Position numbers and translations under genes: made by a program
The notes under the pieces: generated by a model
The model's database searches: none
What the model was told of the DNA's origin: nothing
Seen by the model: the letters and a program-made list of their open reading frames with translations, nothing else
Origin: Rhabdophis nuchalis
Lineage: Eukaryota > Chordata > Lepidosauria > Squamata > Natricidae
Direction: 5' to 3'
Assembly (NCBI GenBank): GCA_039707465.1
Contig: CM077644.1
Location: forward strand, 221,979,962-222,043,961
Length of the DNA stretch: 64,000 nucleotides
Part shown: piece after piece, positions 40,236 through 52,875 of the stretch
How positions within the stretch are numbered: position 1 is the stretch's first letter
Layout of the letters: every line of letters begins with the position of its first letter

Positions 40236-40448
40236 TCACTGGATAAATACCAGAGACAGCCAACATTTTTGCTGCTCGGAGCTAAACAATAAAGAAATCT
40301 CCCTTTCTATTTTGTCTTCTTTTTCTCCATCAGTTTGGAAAGAAAGGTAGTCTGAACTTCAGTAGCACGATCCTGCTCTGCATCTCTATTTCACAAGTTT
40401 TGTTGCTGGAGGAGAGGGGGGGTATGCATTTCTTACTCTAATATACAG
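40236..40448. other. Short non-coding spacer
   Basis: Lies between a CR1 and an LTR; no feature of its own. Confidence 0.4.
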
Positions 40449-41056
40449 TGTTGGAAGAAATGTCCTTCTGGGTTCAGCTTCAAGTGGGGAAGAAGACACT
40501 GGAGACATGGAGGATGCTTGGAAAAATGGTTTAATGGTGGACAGGATCACATGGCTTGAGCCTTGAACAGAAAAGGTGATCACATGCTTCAATGTTGGGT
40601 GAAAAAGAAGAGAGCAAAGAGAGCAAAGAAGGGGTTGCTGGGTTTTTTATACTCTGTTTGGCCCCATCTCTCTTTCCTGTTCATGTGTAAGAAATGTATT
40701 CTGATTGGTTGTCAGACTCCCATGGGGCCATGCAGGGGCAACTCTGTAGGCTGTTTTGAGTCCATGTTTGGTTGAGCATAGCTTTTTCCCAGGTGCCCTG
40801 TGGTGAGATGGGTAAAGGGCTAATACTGTCATGCCTTAATCCCATCACTCTGGAACTGAAGAGAGGAAACTCTTTGTTCTGTAGAATAGACTGGCTTGGG
40901 AATTTTAATGCCCCATTAAGGAAAGTGGGGACTATTAAGAGTGAGTCTGTTTCCTGCCCAAAAACATGTTTCTCCATTTCTGATCCAGGGAAATATGTTC
41001 TGCATTTTCAATATTTCCCATTTTTCTAGGAGAGGACTGGGCGCTAACTTCCTGCA
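40449..41056 (-). mobile_element. Solo LTR, family A, with intact-looking promoter motifs
   Basis: TGTTGGAAG on the left and CTTCCTGCA on the right are the LTR ends. The minus strand has CCAAT (AACCAATCAG, about 40700-40709) and a TATA box (AGTATAAAAAACC, about 40642-40654) at the same spacing as the 30071 copy. The 4-bp flanks do not match clearly (ACAG and GTAG). No internal retroviral coding sequence is found. Confidence 0.78.
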
Positions 41057-42958
41057 GTAGCATACACAATTATATGGGCACTGTTTTATCATAGAGAACA
41101 TAATACAGTATGTCAAATTTCCCATGTTAGGTATAACATTCTACAAGTATTTAACAATGATAAAATTAATGTCTGTATGTATTTCTAAGTAATATATGCT
41201 ATTAATAGTAATATCTAATCAGACATTGGGTGTATTACATAACAAGAGAAAGTTTACAAAATTCTAAATTATTGTAAATAATTGTACAAGAGGGTTTCTT
41301 ATATGTAGTGAATATGTGACCCTTCTTTGATCCCTAAAAGGAGTTTCTTAATTTGGAAAGTTGTGTAAAGAGAAGTTACTATGTTAAAAAATAAAGAAAA
41401 AGAGAAGGGTGTTTTTTTAGATTTATAATAACAAGAGAATAGTGCAAATTAGTAGTAGCCTGCAAAAAAATACGGTCTTTTCTTCATTCAGAACATCCAG
41501 AGAGAGTTTCTTTAATAATCAATAGCCAAAAGGATTATATGTCTATATGGGCATTCAATAGGGCTTTGCAGTGGTCTTGCCAACCGACAAGAAGGAGATT
41601 GACTTTTTTCTGCTGTTCCTGTGCCCTTACAAGGAGCTTGGTGCTCTGGAATGGGATGGAAGAGAGTTTTCCATCTTGGAAATAAGCATAATGCTTGATA
41701 TTAGTTGCAAGTGGAACTGAATAAGTATGTAGCTCTGTAGGTAAGTTATATGTATTAATCTATCCTCAAACCTGGAGGATTCTGGATGAATTGTAAAGTC
41801 CTGTCAAAAATTATTAAATATTAGGGCTTTGCAGTGCTTTAGATTCAATATCCAAAGGTATTTTAAAGAAAACAGAAGCATGAACCTGCTGCTGGTCTGC
41901 AATAATTTGAAGCCGCTAAATCTTTTTCGGAGACTGTAGTTTAGCAGTTCAAAAGTCAGTCAGGTATTCATGAGAAGAAAGGCACCTGCTTTGTGGTGAA
42001 GCCAATTGCATAGCCCCATTAAATACATGGGAAATAATATTAATACGGTTTTGTTTTAATTTCATTTACATTTTCCCTTAATCACAGTTTGTGTCAGGTT
42101 TCTCTCAACACCAGAAACCTTATGGACAGTATTTGAAGGCTGCAGTTCACCGATAAGTGTGCTCATTGAAAGAAGCAAGGAAACTATGACAAAGAAGGTC
42201 AGCAGTTGCCAAATGTGAAATGAAGGCCCTATTTATAATAGAGGGAGGATTCTATTCTTCTGCTCCTTTCTTGTATAGTACAAGGGACTGGAGGCTTCAT
42301 GTTTTTGGGTGGCAATAGTGATAACCACCACTGCCTTGTTATTGCAACATATGGTTTGATTTTGACCTTATCAGAACTACTCTATGTATTTAGGATTGAA
42401 TGTAGCTCCACTCATTATTTTGCCTTGACCCAACCTACCTTTTGGACCACTGCTTTAAAATGGCAAACACTAATTTGTCTAGTGGTAAAGGTACTAGGTT
42501 AGAAAGCAAGAGACCATGAATTCAAATTCTTTTCCACACCCGAAAATTTTGTTTTTATTTTTAAACAAACACAACACAGAAAATCCTCTTTCTTTACATA
42601 CTATAGAAAGTGTATCAGTTAGTTACAAAAAGCTTTCACGCATCTCTTCCACAGTCATCACCTATAATTCATATCAAATCATATGTTTTAAATCAAATAT
42701 ATTGATACATATTATTATCATCATACCTCAATTTTCATTTGATTATAATTGTTTTAACATCCTTTTGCATAGAATATTCCAAAATTTAAAGCATAACCAC
42801 ATAACAGTATTTCATTAGCCATTTCCAATATCATCCAATAACATTAGATCCCTTTGTGCCTGTTCTAAATAGAAGTCAATAATATTTAGTAACAAAGTTT
42901 CTAGTCCTCTTTTCTGAATCACTGTCTACCATTTTTGTCCAATTTCCCTTCATTAAGC
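41057..42958. other. AT-rich non-coding DNA
   Basis: No supported gene. A possible SINE-head-like phrase (TCTAGTGGTAAAGG...GAATTCAAATTC, 42478-42530) is too degenerate to call. Confidence 0.45.
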
Positions 42959-43215
42959 CAATACACACACACACACACACACACATGTTGTTATCATTAT
43001 CAATCATTTGTTTGACTATATCCATTATCACAACCTAATACTCAAAGCTTAACTAAATTTAATTTAATTCTTTATTATTAGCTTTTATATATAACAAAGA
43101 TTTACTATTTACCATTTACTATTCGTATCCAATTACCTCTTATCAAACCAATACATATGTATACATTATTATCTTTATCAATTGTATATTTAACCATATC
43201 CATTATCACTAAATC
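42953..43215. repeat. Degenerate ~190-bp tandem duplication with (CA)n
   Basis: The sequence around GCCAATACAC at 42957 through ATATCCATTATCAC at 43018 recurs at 43145-43207 (ACCAATACAT ... ATATCCATTATCAC). The first unit contains a (CA)n run at 42962-42985. Confidence 0.6.
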
Positions 43216-43448
43216 TCACTAAATTTAACTAATTTTTGATTGTATGCTTTCATATATCAACCTGTATCTCTCCAGTAATAATGCAATCTTATGTCTTTTG
43301 CCATTTGTGGAATTAATCTTCTAATTATCTCCTTGGTCAAATTTGTGTGGTTGGGAAACCTGACCCTTTTATACTGAGCATAACTAACTCAGGAATTCTG
43401 GGAGTTAAAGTCCACAAGTCATAAGGACCAAGTTGTCTCCACCCCTGT

Positions 43449-44768
<1,320 letters not shown>

Positions 44769-45066
44769 TGTTCCACAACACCCTGTTAGGGCCCCAACTA
44801 AGGGAGGAGACATACTGTTTCCTTTTCTGCCTTTTGGCTCATCACCAGAGACCATCTAGACAGAAAGCCATTAGTTCCATTGTGTCATTTTTTAATATGT
44901 GTGTTATGTTTTTGAGCTGATCAATAAATAAGTCAGGGAGACTAGTATAGATCTATTTCGAGCTTTTTAGCTCTCATCAGCTAGCCATACCCTTACTGGG
45001 ATTCGAACCGGGGCTGTATTCAATGCCAGGAGAGAGCCTTAGCCATTAAGCCAGCTAGGTTCTGTT
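44769..45066 (-). mobile_element. tRNA-SINE family B, most complete copy
   Basis: Minus-strand reading has a tRNA-like head (CTTAATGGCTAAGGCTCTC as A-box region and CCCCGGTTCGAATCCCAG as B box), a middle GCTAGCTGATGAGAGC..AATAGATCTATACTAG, TTATTGATCAGCTC, then CAGAAAAGGAAACAGTATG and ACAGGGTGTTGTGGAACA, followed by an AT tail. At about 298 bp it is the reference copy for the family in this window. Non-coding; transcription by RNA polymerase III is inferred from the boxes. Confidence 0.85.
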
Positions 45067-45105
45067 CCTGCTCAGCTGAGGCAGGAGGATAAGTATATAT
45101 AATTG

Positions 45106-45268
45106 TTCCACAGCAACCTGTTAGGGCCCCAATTAAGGGAGGATACATACTGTTTCCTTTTCTGCCTTTCGGCTCATCACCAGAGGCTATCTAGACAGAA
45201 AGCCATGAGTTCTGTTGTGTGATTTTTTTATATGTGTGTTACATTTTTGAGCTTATCAATAAATATAT
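45106..45268 (-). mobile_element. tRNA-SINE family B, truncated copy
   Basis: It repeats the 3' module (TTCCACAGCAACCTGTTAGG ... CTGCCTTTCGGCTCATCACC) and stops near the TGAGCTTATCAATAAATA segment; the tRNA head is absent. It lies 40 bp from the complete copy in the same orientation. Confidence 0.82.
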
Positions 45269-45534
45269 TTATAAATATAAATAAATATGTATATCAGCAT
45301 CTCTGAGTCCATTCGGACACCTGCTGCACAATTCCCTGACAAAGATTTGAGACCCAATTCAGTTGATTTGCATACTTTGGTCACTATGTCATAGTTTCTA
45401 CTCTCTATACAAAGATTTTTGGTTCATATTTGGGGCCTTGTTTAAACAATTTTGCTTAGCTGATCATTCACAAATATATGTATATATACACACATATACA
45501 TATATACATATACTATAATATATACCATGTTTCC

Positions 45535-45779
45535 CCAAAAATAAGACAGGGTCTTATTTTCTTTTGACCCCCAAAATAAACACTTGGCCTTATTTTTGGG
45601 GAAGTATTATTATTTTTGAGGTGCAGGAGACAGCGAGCGTGGTCACCTCATGGCTGCTGTTGTGTTGCAATATTTTCAGGGAGGGCTTATTTTGTGGGGG
45701 AGGACTTATTTTAGCCCATGCACTCAAAAGCCCAATTGGGTTTATTATCTAGGGAGGTCTTATTTTCAGGGAAGCAGGG
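45535..45779. mobile_element. MITE with GTTTCCCC ends and TA flanks
   Basis: The ends CCATGTTTCCCCAAAAATAAG and TCTTATTTTCAGGGAAGCAGGG are inverted. TA lies at 45533-45534 and 45780-45781. It is the longer relative of 25499-25698, with an extra internal TTATTTTGTGGGGGAGG segment. The TA flanks suggest a Tc1/mariner-type transposase. Confidence 0.75.
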
Positions 45780-45782
45780 TAT

Positions 45783-45899
45783 CAGTGGTGGGATTCAAAT
45801 ATTTTTACTACCAGTTTTGTGGGCATGGCTTTGTTGGCGTGACAGGGGAAGGATACTGCAAAATCCCCATTCCCTCCCCACTCTCAAAATTTCCGCTGA
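45783..45899. mobile_element. Truncated hAT MITE (inverted CAGAGGTGG family)
   Basis: It starts with CAGTGGTGGGATTCAAA, the complement of the right end of 9047, and continues through GTGGGCATGGCTTTG and GGATACTGCAAAATC to CAAAATTTCCGCTG, where it stops. The other terminus is missing. Confidence 0.7.
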
Positions 45900-47154
45900 G
45901 ATTTATATATATTTATCATCAGACATGAATACTAAGCATATACAATAGACATTACAATTATGCAGCAATCGAATCTAAAGAAGACACAAAGGTGATTCTG
46001 ATGTAGCAAAGGTGCCCACTCTTGACCCAGTGTTTGCAGCAACTTGACGGGGTCATGCCTTTTCCTGTATTTGCATGACAGGAAAGCTCAAGAAAATGGC
46101 TCAAGAAAATGTGTGTAGAAATTCAGAAATTATATAAAGAGGTGATGACAGGGCAGCATCACAACCTGTCACCACTTCTATAATGCCTCATAAATGCAAA
46201 TGTCTCCAGTTGGAAGAATAAGTTTCACTTGAAAAGTTCAGTCCATAGACAATTCCTAAATCAAATCACTGTCAAATTTAATGGTCAAATTAATTCCAAG
46301 CATTAATGGTTGGAATGGACCATCAAATTTAAGGGTCAAATTAATGCTGAGGTGGATACCTACAAATCAATTTGATGGGCTTCTTCACTTGTGTCAACCT
46401 TTTTCCCTTTTTCTAAATCAAAACAATTATTTGAATCAACTTGATTTTCTAAGCAAGCTGGTGATTCAGAACTGATTTGCAGAGGTGTGTTAAGTATGAA
46501 ATTCCAAAGATGCTCAAGAGTAGAAGATAAAAGCAGGACATAAATCTTCCACTGCTGTCCTCAGTCAAAGAAAGACTGATGTTTATATAGGGACATAGCA
46601 AATCGAGCCAACCTGCAAGTCTGCAGACCTCTGTAGGCAATGATAAACTGTCCTCAAGCAAGATTCTGGAACAGTGCTTTAATTCTAGTTTTTAAGGGGG
46701 AAAGAAGAAGCATGAGTATGCAAGAGACAATATATTCAAAGGAGAAAATGCATACTTAATCTACAGTATCACCTCCGGCCTCAATAGAAACACTTTTTAA
46801 TGCTGGGAACAATACAACAGTAAGTAACCAAGACTTCCTACAAGCCAACACAATTACACTTCTACTCTGCCATCTTGTGGCAATATGGAATAGAAGTTTT
46901 TTCTTTTTCTTTCAGGTGGGGTGATAAAAATCTGTAGATTTTTGTTTTCTTACATAGGAAAGCATTGTGGCTGAATGAGAGAAAAATCTTAGATTTCTAC
47001 TTTTTTTCTCGTGCTGTTCATCAGCATTTGAATTAGTTGTTGGTTTCCTGACAGGAATTGTCAAGAACGTATTCCTAATTCTTGTGCTTCTTTCATTGAA
47101 ACACGTATTTTTATTTTTTATGTTAATTGTTAGCTTAAATTATATGGGCTGTCC
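45900..47154. other. Unique non-coding DNA
   Basis: No supported feature. Confidence 0.45.
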
Positions 47155-47398
47155 ATGTTTGTATTTTGTATTTATTAGTTTGTCAAACATGTTCAAGATA
47201 GCAGGTATAAATATAAACCTGGACATGAACGAAAGAAATGAATACAAATAGATGGGGACAGTAGGCACACTGGTGCGCTTATAAACACAGCCTTTACGGA
47301 CCTCTTAGGAAAGGGGTGGGGTCCATGGTAGACAGTTTAAGGTTGAAGCTGCGAGGGTTAGAGGATGTAACAACGGGGTCAGGTAGAGCAGGGGTCTC

Positions 47399-47998
47399 CA
47401 ACCTTGGCAACTTTAAGTCTGAAGGATTTTCAGCTCCCAGAATTTTCTAGCCAGCAAAGCTGAAGTATTTTAATTTAATTTAATTTATTCGAATTTATAC
47501 CCCGCACCTTCTCCTAAAAAAGGACCCAGGGGGGCGCACAGGAAAATTTAAAAACAATACAAATATACCATTTTTAAAAAACTATTAAACCTGTACCCTG
47601 TGCTAAAATAGTATAAAATCCCCCTAATTAAAATCTAGCTAATAACAGTCAGGAACAGGGAGGTTATGCTAGGCCGGCTTGTTGGAATAGGTGCGTTTTA
47701 AGATGCTGGCAGAAAAGGCAGAGGTCTGAGATGGTGTGTAGTTCGGGGGCAGGTCGTTCCAGAGGGTAGGGCCCGCCACAGAGAAGGCCCTTCCCCTGGA
47801 TGTCGCCAACCGGCATTGCCCGGCCGACGGCACCCTGAGAAGGCCCTCTCTGTGGGAGCGGATTGGCCAAAGGGATGTATGGGGAAGGAGACGGTCTCGC
47901 ATGTAGCTAGGCCCCGAGCCATGGAGCGCTTTGAAGATGGTCGTCAACACCTTGAAGCGCAAGGTCAGACTTAAAGTTGCAAAGGTTGGAGACCCCTG
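47399..47998. mobile_element. hAT MITE (CAGGGGTCTCC family) split by L2
   Basis: The ends CAGGGGTCTCCAACCTTGG and AAAGGTTGGAGACCCCTG are inverted, with further inner inverted sequence (CAACTTTAAGTCTG). The flanks AGGTAGAG and ATGTAGAG are an 8-bp duplication with one mismatch. Without the L2 it is about 100 bp. Confidence 0.85.
47466..47965 (-). mobile_element. L2 LINE 3' fragment nested in a hAT
   Basis: The (TTTAA)n tail is at 47467-47488 on the left. The minus strand encodes LRFKVLTTIFKALHGSGPSY, IRSHREGLLRVPSAGQCRLA and LATSRGRAFSVAGPTLWNDL, then a 3' UTR. It is 5' truncated at about 47965. Confidence 0.88.
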
Positions 47999-48182
47999 AT
48001 GTAGAGCATTCCAGGCATTGACCACTCTATTGCTGAAGTTGTATTTTCTGCAGTTGAGTTTGGAGCCGTTTGAGTTTGTCTGCCTGTGTATTATTGGGGT
48101 TGAAGCTGAAGAAATTGTTGACAGGTAAGACATTGTAGGAGACCATTCAGTGTACTGTGCTTAGATCATACTGCAATGTTTG

Positions 48183-48384
48183 AAGTCTGCCTGCTATTGT
48201 CCAATATGTAGAGAAGATTTCTGAAAAAGAGCTGGGATTACTTGACTGGGGAAATGTGGATAGGATTTAAGTTTATATTTGTTATCCACATAATTTTTTA
48301 TAATATATTTGGCAGTGAAGGAATTTGACTCCCTGACTTCAGCCTGACTGAAAACCAGAGTTTTCCATCTTGCTTACTGAAATG
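48183..48384. other. Short non-coding spacer
   Basis: Between LINE-X and CR1; nothing supported. Confidence 0.4.
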
Positions 48385-50165
48385 TTAAAAATAAGAAAAA
48401 AGTTAAGGAAACAATTGGTCCACTGCTGGGAGAAAATGGCAAGAAGATGATAAGCAACAGGGAGAAAGCAGAACTATTTAACTCTTTCTTTGCATCTGTC
48501 TTTACACAAAGGGATAAAACAGTCCAATCAATCAAAAACAGCACCACAAATATCAGATTAGGAACACAAGTTGAAATAGAGAAGAAAATGGTAAGTGAGC
48601 ACCTGTCTGCCCTGGACGAGTTCAAATCACCAGGACCGGATGGATTACACCCCAGGGTTCTGAAGGAACTGGCAGACGAGATCTCAGAACCACTGAACTA
48701 TATCTTTCAGAGATCCTGGAGCACCGGGGAACTGCCAGAAGACTGGAAAAGAGCAGATGTGGTTCCCATCTTCAAAAAAGGAAAAAAAACAGATCCAGGA
48801 AACTATAGACCCATCAGCCTGACCTCAATACCAGGAAAGATTCTGGAAAAGATAATTAAACAACAAATAAGTGAACACCTAGAAGCAAACAAAGTAATAG
48901 CCAAAAGCCAACATGGGTTTGTCAAAAACAGATCATGCCAGACGAATCTAATTGCATTCTTTGACAAAGTAACAAAATCAGTGGACCAGAGGAATGCTGT
49001 TGATATAATTTACCTGGACTTCAGTAAGGCATTTGATAAAGTAGACCATAACCTACTATTAGATAAAGTAGAAAATTGTGGGTTAGACAGCACCACCACC
49101 AAATGGATTCGTAACTGGCTGACCAACCGCACTCAACGTGTAGTCCTCAATGGAACTGCATCTACATGGAAGGAAGTATGCAGTGGAGTCCCCCAAGGCT
49201 CTGTTTTAGGCCCAGTACTCTTTAACATCTTCATCAACGATTTGGATGAGGGGATAAATGGGGAACTCATCAAATTCGCAGACGACACCAAGCTGGCAGG
49301 AATAGCCAACACTCCAGAAGATAGGCTTAAGATACAGAAGGATCTAGACAAACTTGAACATTGGGCACTGTCTAATAAAATGAAATTCAATTGTGAAAAA
49401 AGTAAGGTCCTACATATAGGCAAGAAAAACCAAATGCACAAGTACAGTATAGGTGGTACCTTGCTCAATAGTAGCAACTGTGAGAGGGATCTCGGAATCC
49501 TAGTGGACAACCATTTAAATATGAGCCAGCAGTGTGCAGCAGCTGCCAAAAAAGCCAACACAGTTCTAGGCTGCATCAACAGAGGGATAGAATCTAGATC
49601 GCGTGAAGTGTTAATGCCACTGTATAGTGCCTTGGTAAGGCCACACTTGGAATACTGCATACAGTTTTGGTCGCCACGATGTAGAAAAGACGTGGAGACT
49701 CTGGAAAGAGTGCAAAGAAGAGCAACCAAGATGATTAGAGGACTGGAGACTAAGACATATGAAGAACGGCTGCAGGAACTGGGTATGTCTAGTTTGATGA
49801 AGAGAAGGACCAGGGGAGACATGACAGCAGTGTTCCGATATCTCAGAGGGTGCCACAAAGAAGAGGGAGTCAAACTTTTCTCCAAGACACCTGGGGGCAG
49901 GACAAGGAGCAATGGGTGGAAACTAACCAAGGAGAGAAGCAACTTAGAACTAAGGAGAAATTTCCTAACAGTAAGAACAATTAACCTCTGGAACAGCTTG
50001 CCTCCAGCAGTTGTGAATGCCCCAACCCTGGAAGTCTTTAAAAAGATGTTAGACAGCCATTTGTCTGAAATGGTATAAGATTCCTGCCCATGCAGGGGGT
50101 TGGACTAGAAGACCTACAAGGTCCCTTCCAACTCTGCTATTGTATTATTGTATTATTGTATTATT
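48385..50165 (+). mobile_element. CR1 LINE, 1.8 kb, 5' truncated, young
   Basis: It starts within the coding region just before the reverse-transcriptase domain, so the endonuclease is lost. It has a complete RT, a C-terminal region, and the CR1 3' end (TTGGACTAGAAGACCTAC, TCCCTTCCAACTCTGC) with a (TATTG)n tail at 50143-50168. No reliable target duplication could be identified. Absence of stops and near-identity with 37066-37156 point to recent insertion. Confidence 0.93.
48447..50078 (+). CDS. CR1 reverse transcriptase, N-terminally truncated (543 aa)
   Basis: The frame is open upstream to about 48402 (VKETIGPLLGENGKK), so the ATG at 48447 is internal to the original protein and not a true start. 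Reverse-transcriptase blocks in order: SPGPDGLHPRVLKEL at about 62, WKRADVVPIFKKGKK at about 101, NYRPISLTSIPGKILEKI at about 118, YLDFSKAFDKVDH at about 189, GVPQGSVLGPVLFN at about 246 and the catalytic FADDTKL at about 277. The C-terminal part (RLQELGMSSLMKRRTRGDM, LWNSLPPAVVNAP, MLDSHLSEMV) is typical of CR1. A full-length CR1 protein is about 900-1000 residues with an N-terminal endonuclease, absent here, so this copy cannot retrotranspose by itself. Confidence 0.9.
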   Translation: MISNREKAELFNSFFASVFTQRDKTVQSIKNSTTNIRLGTQVEIEKKMVSEHLSALDEFKSPGPDGLHPRVLKELADEISEPLNYIFQRSWSTGELPEDWKRADVVPIFKKGKKTDPGNYRPISLTSIPGKILEKIIKQQISEHLEANKVIAKSQHGFVKNRSCQTNLIAFFDKVTKSVDQRNAVDIIYLDFSKAFDKVDHNLLLDKVENCGLDSTTTKWIRNWLTNRTQRVVLNGTASTWKEVCSGVPQGSVLGPVLFNIFINDLDEGINGELIKFADDTKLAGIANTPEDRLKIQKDLDKLEHWALSNKMKFNCEKSKVLHIGKKNQMHKYSIGGTLLNSSNCERDLGILVDNHLNMSQQCAAAAKKANTVLGCINRGIESRSREVLMPLYSALVRPHLEYCIQFWSPRCRKDVETLERVQRRATKMIRGLETKTYEERLQELGMSSLMKRRTRGDMTAVFRYLRGCHKEEGVKLFSKTPGGRTRSNGWKLTKERSNLELRRNFLTVRTINLWNSLPPAVVNAPTLEVFKKMLDSHLSEMV

Positions 50166-50168
50166 GTA

Positions 50169-51660
50169 TTAAAGTCTAATGGGGTGTGCTGAAAATAAGA
50201 TTTATTTTGCCAGAGGATAATGTTTGCTTGCAAAAATAGATTATTGGATTGATTTGCACTTTTTTTTTTGTTTAAAAAGACCAAACTTTCCTCAGGTCAT
50301 ATATTGATCAAAGGAAGGCATAATTGCTTTAGGATTCTTTTAGCTAATTGAAGAAGTTGGAAGATTCTTCCATTGGTTTTGTCAAGTTAATATGTAAAGC
50401 TGCTTGTCAGCAGAATACATTGTTTTTCTCTGTCTCTTGTTAATTGACCATTGTTTCCTAAGTTTGACTACAAAGGATCTTCTAATAGCTGCTTGGGTTA
50501 ATTGAAAGGCTACCTTGGGGCATCTTTACCTGACCCCCAATGTACTCTAATGCAGTTTAATTCTTTGTTTTTCAAAGAGTTAGATATGTTAGGTTATTCT
50601 GAAGCAAAATTCCAAGAATGTCATTTCACATAAAGGTTGCTTTTACAGATCATAAAATATTATGCAGCAATAAATGTGAGACTCTAAGGTGACTTTGGGG
50701 TTTTGTGTTTTTAATAATCCATGGAGGGCAGGGAGAGTGTGTGTCAAATGATGAAAGCAATATTATGCTACAAGCCTTATCATTTTTGTAAGTGTGTCAT
50801 ACATGTCTTAAAGGGATAGAGCATATGATGTGACAGTGCAACTCTGCTTTTGTCATGTTAATTGAAGACAGAAGATTCTGGTCCAGAACATGGAATCGCC
50901 TTCCAGAAAACCACCATTAAAAAACAACTGGATTAGCATAATCCAGTACGCTGAGATACATCTTTATTAAATAATCCAAAACATGACTTCTGTGATTTAC
51001 TTTGTACTTTATTTGCGTCCTCATTTCTGCATGAAGGCTGTGGATAAATTAACCAAGTTATTTTGTTCCACCTAATCTCTGTCTGCCTAATGGATAACTG
51101 TTAGTCATAAAGAAGGCACCACTTTGGTTGTCGGTCAGATAGACAGATGACTCTGATACTCTTAGAGAATGTGCCTCTTTGTAAAGAGTCCTATCATTAT
51201 CTACAGCTCTAGACCCTTGGAATCTTAATTGCAGGGGTCTTAATCCCAAATCCAGTATTGCTTGCAGCCTTCCCAAACAACAACCCTCCAGATTCATTGG
51301 AATGTAATTCCTATCTTTATCCCACTTCTCATTTGCAGTTTTCCCAATTATAAAATTATCTGGCAACCCAATTGTTGTTTTATTTCAGGATACTGATCAT
51401 ATTTCATCCCCAGGCCATGATTTAAAAGTTTTGTGCCACTACTTCATATCCACCAAAACATTATTTTACCTGCTTAAAACACAGAGGTCTGGTGCTTTTT
51501 CCACTGTCATGGAGGGAATTATATGACCAGACGGCCCTTGATCAGAAGAGCTGCACAGATATTTGAAGTTGTACTTAGTCTTCTCAGCATGCTGATATTC
51601 TGAGTTAAGCATATTAGCCTGCGTTGCTGCAACAAGACAAAATGACATACTTCTACAGTG
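50169..51660. other. Unique non-coding DNA
   Basis: No supported gene. A minus-strand open frame at 51058-51366 has no recognisable domain and sits in ordinary AT-rich sequence. Confidence 0.45.
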
Positions 51661-51674
51661 TCAGACAATAAGAG

Positions 51675-51910
51675 AATTTCCTGTTTAGGCAGGCAAATGG
51701 TTGTCCAATCTCTTCTTTAAAACTTCCAGTGTAGAAGTACCCAAAACTTCTGGAAGCAAGTTGTTCCACTGATTAATTGTTCATAACTGTTAGGAAATTT
51801 CTCCTTAGTTCTAGGTTGCTTCTCCTTGATTATGGTAATTTTCACCCATTGCTTCTTGTCCTGCCTTCAGCTGCTTTGAAGAATAGGTTGACTCCCTCTT
51901 CTTTGTATAA
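51675..51910 (-). mobile_element. CR1 LINE 3' fragment, old
   Basis: Inverted CR1 sequence (GGCAAATGGTTGTCCAATCTC, CTTCTGGAAGCAAGTTGTTCC, ATTGCTTCTTGTCCTGCC) matches the 39421 and 9637 copies. The very 3' terminus is degraded. Many small indels indicate age. Confidence 0.82.
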
Positions 51911-52867
51911 CATATCAAATGAGATTGTACAATAACTCAAAGGAGATTACAAGAAATGTGCTCATCCCTATTGATCAGTCATTAGTAGAATCTTGAGAAA
52001 GTGCTCTATCTTTAAAGGTTGAGAGATATATGTCATGATTATTAGCTATTTATTAGTCCATCAGCATACTCCACCAAGCATTAATATATCCAAGGAGGAC
52101 CTCCCGGTGACGACATTTTCCTAAAACTTTACCTAAAACTACTGTCTGTCTTTGCTAAAATAAAGGCTGTAACATTTCTTTAATTCACGGCATTCACTGA
52201 AAGAATGGGAAGTATTGGTCTTCTCATTTTATATTAGTTCCCAGAAGATTGTAAGAACAACCATATTTAATTTTTACATTTATGCTGTACCTTTTTATGA
52301 GCAGAAGGGGGGGGAATCCTCATAATTTTGTGATGTTCATCAACCTTGAGACGTAGCCTAAGTGAGTCTGCCCAAAAATTACCCACAAGCTATATCATCA
52401 AATGAAGACTAGAATTTGGATTTTCTTAAGTTCAAACCCTTAATCATTGTACAGTACGTACATCCACCACAATTATTTACAGATTCACAAAATATGAAAA
52501 GCATTCCAAAAATAGAAAACATTTTTTTCAAAATAAATTAAAGGATGCATCCTCTTGCCTCCATCTAAAGCAATTTGGGATTTCTTTTAATTGTATCATT
52601 TGGCCCCTAGGTGGCATAAATGTGAATCACACTGAACATTTTAAGTGCTTGGGTTTTGTACCTTATAACAAACATTACAGTATAACAATGGGATGTTAAC
52701 CTTCTTCATACTGTATCACTTTTATTGTCATACACACAACCTTCGCCCATAATCCTTAATGAGATCTAAGGAATTTTTTTTCCTTTGAAAGGGAAACGGA
52801 TGTATATGTGATAAGAGCGGTATATTTCTTTAGGTGGAAAGACTTTATATTACGATCATAGATATGT
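51911..52867. other. Unique non-coding DNA
   Basis: No supported feature. Confidence 0.45.
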
Positions 52868-52875
52868 GAATAAGA

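Larger units (their letters stand above)
47162..48175 (-). mobile_element. LINE-X copy hosting a hAT that hosts an L2
   Basis: LINE-X sequence occupies 47162-47398 and 47999-48175. A 7-bp duplication ATGTTTG is seen at 47155-47161 and 48176-48182. The minus strand right of the insertion encodes TNSNGSKLNCRKYNFSNRVV and NAWNALH, matching the 23699 copy (NRVVNTWNALP). It is old and 5' truncated. Confidence 0.8.

Noticed and set aside
49133..49942. 269-codon minus-strand open frame
   Set aside because: Antisense shadow of the CR1 reverse transcriptase.
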